DNA of 64,000 nucleotides, from positions 14,572,001-14,636,000 of the forward strand of contig NC_063260.1 in NCBI RefSeq assembly GCF_019578655.1, given 5' to 3'. Positions 56,456-64,000 of this stretch are shown piece by piece. The translations under genes were made by a program, and so were the position numbers. Numbering within the stretch: position 1 is the first letter of the stretch; each line of letters starts with the position of its first letter. This stretch comes from Ricinus communis. Taxonomy: Eukaryota > Streptophyta > Magnoliopsida > Malpighiales > Euphorbiaceae. The notes below the pieces were generated by a model. The model made no database searches and had not been told where the DNA came from. It worked only from the letters and a program-made list of their open reading frames with translations.

Positions 56456-57092
56456 AATAATTTACGGTATTTTTTTTTTTCTTTATGCATAACTGAATAT
56501 CAATTTATCAATCAATTGGTTTAATTTTTTATGAATCAATTCTTAATTTATACGAATAATCTTGAAAAATTGGGTTAATTAATAATTTTTACAGATATGG
56601 AAAAAAGGGTTTTATGCTTTTATTAAAAAATTGAAATCCTTTTTTGTTGAATGCTAATGTTCGTGACTCTATGTTAATTGATGTTCGTACTTTTTGTTGA
56701 ATTAAGGTTCGTGACTTTTGGTTAATTTATCATACATTGGTTTGTTTTATAATAGTTTTATAATGTTCATGAGTTCATGGGCTTAATAATGTTGATTTAG
56801 CTAAATATTAAGTTGTGAAAATAATGTCAGACAATAGCCGAAATTTTGCCGACTTGCCGAGCAATTGAAATTTAAGTATAACATTTCAGTCTTTACTTTG
56901 AAGGCTTAATAATGTCAGACAATAGGCTTAATAATGTTGTATAACAATAAAATCTTTACTCTTAAAGATATGTGTTAATAATAATAATGTATAACATTTC
57001 AGTCTTCATATTAATTTTTTTTTACGTGAGCTCATATTAATTATTATTGGAAATCAATTTTAAATTGTTGGCCTTTATAATATTTTCAGTTT

Positions 57093-59581
57093 ATGGATAT
57101 GGAAGAACAATCAAATTTTAAAGATAGTAATGAAGAACCATTTGTAGTGTTGTCCGATCAAAATGAGGAAGATTATTTGGAGGGGTTTGTTGAGGTCGAG
57201 AATGATACTAGCAAAGAAAATGAATCTAGTAGTTCCAAGAAAAATAAGAAACTAACTTCTGAAGCATGGGATTATTTTGATGTGGTTAAAATCAAAGGTA
57301 TACAAAAGGTAAAGTGTAAGTATTGTAAGAGTGCACTCTCTTACTCGGGAAATAATGGAACCTCACACCTTCTCAAACATGCTAAAAAAACATGTTCGGG
57401 AAGGCATTTGAAGCTTCCGTCTGGTCAATCACAATTGAAGATTAAGATTGAAGTTGATGGGACTACTTCTTTGACAGTTAAGAAAAAATAAAAGAAAGTG
57501 ATATTTGATCAAGATGTTTCAAGGCGAGAGTTGGTTAGAATGGTAGTAATACATAAATATCCTTTGTCAATCGTGGATCATCTTAGTTTTAGGAGCTTTA
57601 TCAAGAGCTTAAATGATAATTTCAAGATTATTTCAAGGAACACGTTAAGGAGTGATGTGATGAAAATGTACAACAATGAAAGAATTTCTCTTAAGGATTT
57701 GTTAGAGGCTAATGAGGGTAGAGTGGCAATAACAACTGATATGTGGACCGCCTCCAATCAAAAAAAGGGTACATGGCTATTACTTTGCATTTCATTAACC
57801 AACAGGGGGTTTTGCATAATCGTACATTAAGGTAATTGTTTAATTTATTTCTTTCTAATATTGTATAAATAATATAATGTTTATATACTTATATTTCGTT
57901 CTTTTTGGCTATTTGAATTTTGGCTATATGATTATATGATGCTTGTGTTATTTGGTTGGTAATTGTTTTAGCCCTTATTTATGTATTTGGTATATTTATT
58001 TTGTGTGTTGGTTTTGTTTTGTGCCATATCCACATACAAAGGGGGTTATTGCTAAGGTTCTTATGGATAGTTTCTCTCAATTTTCTTTGGAAAATAAAAT
58101 TTCTTTTGTTGTTGTTGATAATTGTACTACAAATGATGCTATGATCAATGTTTTGTTGGAGAAATTAGAAAGTAGTTGCTTGGTGTTAAATGGAGATTTT
58201 TTGCACATGAGGTGTAGTGCTCATATTTTAAACTTGATTGTGAAAGATGGTTTAGAAGTGATTGATCATGCAATTGTCAAAGTAAGAGAGTGTATAGCAT
58301 TTTGGATGTCTACCCCTAAAAGGATTGAAAAATTTGAGGAAGCTTGTCGTCTTTTGAATGTGACTAAAACTAAAAGAGTGGGTCTTGATTGTAAAACTAG
58401 GTGGAATTCTACTTACTTGATGCTTGAATCTAGTTTGCCTTTCAAGGATGTTTTTAATAAGTTGAAGCGTCTAAATAAAAGGCTTAAGTTTTCTGTTCCT
58501 AGTGATAACGATTGGACTATGGCTACTCTTGTTTGTCAAAAGTTGAAAATATTCTACAAGGCAACCAAGGTTTTTTCTATTAGAAATCATCCAACTGCTA
58601 ATTTATTTTTTCGAATTGTTTGTGAGATTAGACTTGCTTTGAATCATTGGGTGCAAACCGATAATCATGAGGTTATTAGGACAATGGCTAAGAGTATGGT
58701 TGAAAAATTTGACAAATATTGGTCACATATTAATGGAATTTTAGCTATTGCTGCCATTTTAAATCCTAGAAATAAAATGAATTGTGTGGCTCATTATTTT
58801 GAAAAATTATATGGAGATGATGCTAATAGTGAAATGACAAGAATAAGAAAGACCCTTGATAATCTTATCCATGAGTTTCAAAATAAGAATGAGGTAGTAA
58901 ATGAATCATCACCATTAAAGAGAGGGTTTAACGAGTATGGTGATGAAGATGATTTTGCAAGATCTAAAAGACAAAAAGTTAGAAGTACACCTTTGAGGAG
59001 TGAGATTGATCAATACTTAGAGAGTGACACTATGCCAGAGGATAATGAATTTAATGTTCTTAAATGGTGGAGTAGAGATCAAAATTATCCAACTTTGAAA
59101 AAAATTGCCAAAGATATTCTTGCAATTCTCGTCTCTTCGGTTGCTTCGGAAAGTGTATTTAGTATGGGTGGAAGAGTGGTTAGTGCCCATCGTTCTCGAC
59201 TTCATTCTCAAACCATGGAGGCTCTAATGTGCTTGCAAAGTTGGATGGTTGATGATATGAAAGGTAATATTTTACTTAGTTATATTTCTTTCCTTTTAAT
59301 ATAGATTTCATCTTCTATTTCTAATCTAATGTAATTTTAATTACTTATGACAAAGGTAATTTTGAAGGATCCCTTTCATGTTCCACTATTACGGAAGATT
59401 ATGAGGATGATAATGATGCACAAGGGATGAATGTAGTTGATATCATTGATATGGTAATATTTAAAAAGTTATATTAATATATAAACATTTACTTTTAGTT
59501 CTTATCCAATTCCTAATTATTCTCTTTAGTTGTTTTTTATTGTAGGATGTTGATGATGTTAGTAGTGATGAAGAGTATTAG
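57093..59581 (+). pseudogene. hAT transposase, disabled by a stop and a frameshift
   Basis: In order: a BED zinc finger (W59, C75, C78, H92/H96), the start of the RNase-H-like core (TTDMWTASN), SAHILNLIVKDGL and CKTRWNSTYLML, and the C-terminal hAT dimerisation domain (FNVLKWWS...SSVASESVFSMGGRV...LMCLQSWM). A premature TAA at 57489-57491 lies after the BED finger in an A-rich run. A single-base change in the A7 run at 57760-57766 shifts the frame just after DMWTASN. A donor follows at 57832, but its acceptor (57971 or later) is unclear. The last exons appear to be up to 59263, 59356-59453 and 59546-59581, with clean GT...AG borders. The start ATG at 57093 is the first good one. It cannot make a full protein as written. 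Confidence 0.9.
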
Positions 59582-59829
59582 CCTTTTAGTAGTTGGTGCA
59601 AGGTGCTATTGGGAGATGAATGTTGATGATGCTCATTTGTATCGTTATTCAAAAGACATGTATTATTGGATTGTTGAGTTTGTATAAGTTGTTTTGTATT
59701 ATTGGATTAGTATGGATTAGTATAACATTTGAACCTGTACCCTTTGAGGGAGGCTTGAAAAGTATAACGTATGCGTTTTTTTATGTGAATTCTATAACTT
59801 TTCGTTTTGGACCCGGATTCGTAGAATCC

Positions 59830-59945
59830 AACGGATCTGGATCTGGATCCCAACTTTTCAGACCCGACGGATCTGGATCGAATCTGGATCCAGGGTCCAA
59901 AAACGAATCTGGATCTGGATCCAGTCGGATCCGGTCCATATCCAA
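59830..59945 (-). repeat. hAT right subterminal repeat array
   Basis: GGATCTGGATCTGGATCC, GGATCCGG and GGACC-type units just inside the right TIR, in mirror arrangement to the left array. Confidence 0.8.
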
Positions 59946-59969
59946 CCCGTTGCCATCTCTAGTTCCGCC

Positions 59970-62082
59970 CTTGATTAATGTTGTGTTCTTCAATTTTAAT
60001 TTCTATTTTACATTACTTTTAAATTTAAAAATTATTTTTATAATGAAAAAATAATTATATTAATTATTTTGACAATATTGGGTGGGATGCAATCTGAAAG
60101 AAAAAAAAGTGAATAAAATAGAAAATTAATTTTAATTATATTTGACAAATAAAATATTTTTAAAAGGAAAAGGGAATTGAAGGAGAATTCCCTTTCATTA
60201 TTCTTTGTAAAAATTGAATTTGATAACACTCCAATTTAGAGTGTAAAAAATTTTAATTTATAGAAAAAAATTAAAATATAATTAATTATTCTCTCTATTA
60301 TAATAAGTACAATAAAATTTTAAAATTAATTAATTTTTCTCCCTTTCCTTTAATAAAATATTTTTTATAACTAAACATAGTTTCTTTCCTTTCAACTCTC
60401 TTTCCTTTCATTTAAAATGCATTTTCTTCTTTTCCTCTCTTCATTGCTATATATAGTACATAGATTTTTAAAAAATAAAATTCATAACAATTAATAATTA
60501 ATAATTAAACTAAAAATTTCATTTTTAAATAAATCTCATATTCGCTCTTCTAATAATATATTTAAATACATTCTAAAAAGTAACCATAGAATGATGAAAA
60601 ACACCAACAATCAAATCAGATGATTTAAAAGAGAAAAATAATAATAATAAAAAAAATTTAAAACTGAATAAATTCGGAATTTTACTTTTAACTTTCAAAT
60701 TACACGCATGTCTTTTTATAAGAGTGTCTTTACTGCTAAATAAACCATTTGGTGATCTTTTAACTCTAGTCATAATATTATTTGATGATAATTCTTGTTG
60801 AGAACACTCATATATAAGTTATTATATTTCTAAAAGAATAATTAAAAAATACTTTGATAACATTCGTTCAATTATACATTTTACTACTCACTTTTCTTTA
60901 AGAAAAAACAATTATACCTCAACTTATTATCTTTACTACTCGCTTTTTTTTTGGGAAAAGATAATTATACCTCAATTTATTATTATTATGTCAAAGTATG
61001 AAAGAATAAATACTAATTTCCTATATAAAAGAATTTCAGGAATCAAACTTTAAAATTATGTTTCTTATGTTAATAAGTAGATTATTATTGTTATTTTTAT
61101 TAGTCATTTATTATGTCAAAATATGAAAATATAAATACTAATTTACTATATAATAAAACTTCATGAATCAAACTTTAAATTATGTTTCTTATGTTAATAA
61201 GTAAAATTATTATTATTATTTTTTATGCTATTTTTGTGAATATATGTCAACAGCATTTTGAATGAGGAATGAAACATATTATTAATCTTTCAAGAAATGA
61301 TAAAAGAAGTGTATAGTAGGACAAATCTTAAAAGAAATATAATAATGGAAAAGGATATTAAATAATACTTTCTCCTTTACTTAATATATAATGTTTTCTC
61401 ACTTGAAAATAAAAAAATTAGGACTTATTACAATTCTGTTAAATTAGAAAAGTTATTTATTAATTAATATATTAACTATGTTTATATAATTCAATACCAA
61501 AGCGATTTATAAGCTAATATATTATATAAATTAAAATAAGAAACATAATAAATATGAACATTATATATAATTAGCAATTATAGAAATATATCAATTGCAA
61601 ATATATATATATATTCAAACTGTTAACTAAATTGTCAGATTTTGATATGAAAAGTTAAATTTTTTTAAAAAAATATACTGAAATTGAAAACTGTTGGTTC
61701 GATTAATTTTTCAATTTTAGAAAATTTTTTTGATTCTTTGATTTTTTGGTCACCTCTAATTAATATTTTTTTCTAAATCTATTTTTATCCTTATTAAGTG
61801 TACATATTAACCCTTAATGTAATTCTAAACAATTTTAAAACGTCCTTTCACATTGTTTTCTTTTCCAAAATTCTTATTAGAATATTAAACCAATCAAACA
61901 TAAAGTAAATCTCTCTGAACCAAAGGTTGCTTTGAGTTTTAGAACTTTGTGATGTCGTTTCATTGCTCAATACGATGTTGATGAAGAAAGTGGCGTGGTG
62001 GAGAAAAGGAGTTCCCCTTTTGTTGCCTGCCATATCCATTCCTCTACCATCGGTTAAAAGCCAAGCATGCCCATGATATGAG

Positions 62083-62137
<55 letters not shown>

Positions 62138-63849
62138 ATTTAGAGCGAGCGGTAAAGTTTAATTCAAAAATTTTAATGTAATTATATATTTAAAATTTAA
62201 ATTTAAAATTTTAGTTAATTTAGAATTAATACTTATCATTTTTTCTATATGTTTTTTGTCAAATAACCTTTAGAATACTTATTTTTAGATTTTTTGCCTT
62301 ACTAAAATAGTATGCTAAAAAAAGTAATGATCCAACACAAATATCACGTACAAAGATAGAGATCCTTCAATATTTTAAATTACATAATACAATTTTAATC
62401 ATTAAATTGAAATCTAATGGTTACATTTTTATTATTCAATAAATAATTATACACAAAACAAGACTTAAATTTTATTTTCAACAAAATCATGTACTATATT
62501 ATATATTGTGATTCATGTAAATATGACTTATAATTTAAAAATTTGATAAGACATAAATATATTTTGCTTACAGCTGTAATTGAACTTAGTCGAATTCAAC
62601 TTTAATAAATTTGAGTTTGATTCGTTATTATGTTTCATAAATTTGAACCAAGCTAGAGTTTAATAATAACGAACTTGAATCAAATTTGATTTTATTTCGA
62701 GCTTGACTCATTAAAATTTATTTATCAAATTTAACTTGAATTTTTTAATTCTATTAATTTATTTAATAATACAATTTATTTCATCATGTTGAATAAATTA
62801 ATTTTAAATATTTAATATTTAATAGAAATTAATTATAACGTAACTAAAAAATAAAAATATCTTTACACATTAATTTACATAAATTAATAAATATATATAT
62901 ATAAAATAAAATAATTATAATAAAAAATATTTTGCATCCTTTATGAGATTAAACACAAATCCATTAATGGATTAGCTCATAAAAAGATTTATTAAGTCTG
63001 TAAACGAGCTAAGTCGAGAACCAATGAACTGAATATTGATAAACTTGAGCTTAGTTTGTTAACACTAATGAGCTTCTATTAACGAGTTCAGACGAATTTT
63101 TATGGAGTCAAATTCGGAGTAGTTCACAAAAGGCTTAATTTGTTTACAACCCTAATTATACTTTGTGGCAGTTAATTCGCTAAACCACATAATATAATTT
63201 TTTTTATCTTTTTCTAATTTAGATGAATATTTAGATTATTTATCAGAATTAACAGTTATATTACTTTTGAGTTATGTCTAGAATGACAGTATTGTTGATT
63301 AAGGGTCCGTTTGATACTGTTTTAGTATTCTATTGTTGTTGTTTTAAGAAGTATTGATCAAAAAGTTGTTTACTTATTTTGTCATAAATAGAAACTAGTT
63401 GTTAAATAAAAAAATATAGTTTTTATTTTTATGTGTTTGGGTAAATTTATCGTTTAAAATATTGTTATAATTAAAATAATAATAAAAAATCTGTCAAGAT
63501 GAAATATTTGATAAATCCTTTTCAGATAATTACAAGTTATATTTTATAATTAATAAGTTTCTCATAAAGGAATTATCAATTAAATACATATTAACATATT
63601 TGCAGTGTTGTTGTGATTAAAACAACTAGAAAAAGATGTAGATCCATTTGAATTTAAGGTATAAAAATGATGAATAATAGAAGAAAATAAAGAAAAATAA
63701 AGTTGGTCACTATATTAATATGCTTTCGAAAATTAGACAAAGAATACTTTATTTTATATTTATAAATAATAAAAATATATGGATACAGTTTATAGTTTAA
63801 ACCAAAGAGAAAAAAAGAAAATGAAAAAGCAAACAAAGAAGCAGTTAAA
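59970..63849. other. AT-rich intergenic sequence, no gene seen
   Basis: Extremely AT-rich with only short low-complexity frames. There are near-duplicate phrases at about 60960-61090 and 61110-61210 (CTTTAAA.TTATGTTTCTTATG) that form a local, diverged duplication of about 120 bp. The part at 62540-63130 has repeated GAGCTTGA/AACGAG-like phrases of unknown origin. Confidence 0.5.
62087..62132. repeat. (AT)23 microsatellite
   Basis: About 46 bp of uninterrupted AT dinucleotides, the longest simple repeat in the window and likely to be length-variable. Confidence 0.95.
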
Positions 63850-64000
63850 ATGTGCACTGAGGGAACTGTTTGCAGAGGTAAAGTAATATCAAAGTATGCA
63901 AGGAATGGGTTTGGGTTCCAGCTCTCTCTCTCTACTCTACTCTAGTGTCCTTGTTAGTCAGTCCTTTTGTGTCTTGTTGTGTCATCAAACACACGCCAGT
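63850..64000 (+). promoter_or_regulatory. Possible leader of a gene beyond the right edge
   Basis: Composition changes abruptly from AT-rich to a CT-rich tract (CTCTCTCTCTCTACTCTACTC at about 63922), then less AT-rich sequence to the end. CT-rich tracts like this are common in plant 5' untranslated leaders. No ATG with a long frame is seen before the window ends. Confidence 0.3.

Larger units (their letters stand above)
55992..59961 (+). mobile_element. hAT-superfamily DNA transposon, near-complete
   Basis: 3970 bp bounded by a perfect 8-bp target duplication, GTTCCGCC (55984-55991 and 59962-59969). The terminal inverted repeats are TAGGGATGGCAATGG and, from the right end, TAGAGATGGCAACGG (13 of 15 match). 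Both subterminal regions carry arrays of GGATCC/GGATCT/GGACCC units. The interior encodes one hAT transposase on the plus strand. An 8-bp duplication with short TIRs is diagnostic of hAT (Ac/Tam3) elements. The ends look functional, but the transposase is broken. Confidence 0.95.

Noticed and set aside
59620..60054. 144-codon frame at the hAT right end
   Set aside because: Runs through the right subterminal array, the TIR and into flanking DNA; chance frame.

Overview
This is nuclear DNA from a flowering plant, almost certainly a eudicot. It is very AT-rich, its genes have introns with GT...AG borders, and it is full of plant-type Ty3/gypsy, Ty1/copia, hAT and MITE sequences. The protein style would fit Malpighiales, but that is only an impression. 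No prokaryotic, organellar or viral region was seen.

Three host genes look intact. (1) 22546-23913 (+) encodes a 455-residue FHA-domain protein with AT-hook-like motifs. (2) 25644-26429 (-) encodes V-type H+-ATPase subunit D, 261 residues in one coding exon, with a probable leader intron. It lies tail-to-tail with the FHA gene. (3) 36425-43084 (-) encodes peroxisomal citrate synthase. I rebuilt it as 13 exons that stay in frame and give 511 residues, with an N-terminal PTS2 signal and all three catalytic residues. The three genes share no pathway and look like ordinary housekeeping or chromatin neighbours.

The rest is mostly repeat. At 5.3-14.6 kb three related elements of about 2.9-3.5 kb, best read as solo LTRs, form a nested cluster. 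One sits inside another in opposite orientation and a third lies right beside them. All have 5-bp target duplications, and a tandem copy of the host sequence at 14.7-15.1 kb preserves the empty target. At 15.5-20.4 kb lies a truncated copia-type retrotransposon (LTR, primer-binding site, broken gag), split inside gag by a Tat/Ogre-like solo LTR. A second solo LTR of that family is at 51.0-53.2 kb. A third copy at 28.4-30.5 kb is followed by a primer-binding site and a broken gag.

At 56.0-60.0 kb is a nearly complete hAT transposon with a perfect 8-bp target duplication, terminal inverted repeats and subterminal GGATC-type arrays. Its transposase has a BED zinc finger, an RNase-H-like core and a C-terminal dimerisation domain, but carries a premature stop and a frameshift. 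Smaller items are a GRF zinc-finger pseudogene (4.7 kb), a tandem repeat of about 0.4 kb (32.1-33.7 kb) holding a MITE, two more MITE-like elements and several AT microsatellites.

The long stretches at 1-4.5, 20.4-22.4, 33.7-36.4, 43.2-51.0, 53.2-55.9 and 60-64 kb are AT-rich sequence in which I see no supportable gene. No tRNA, rRNA, CRISPR array or convincing undescribed system was found. The most informative features are the nested-insertion history and the transposon structures.
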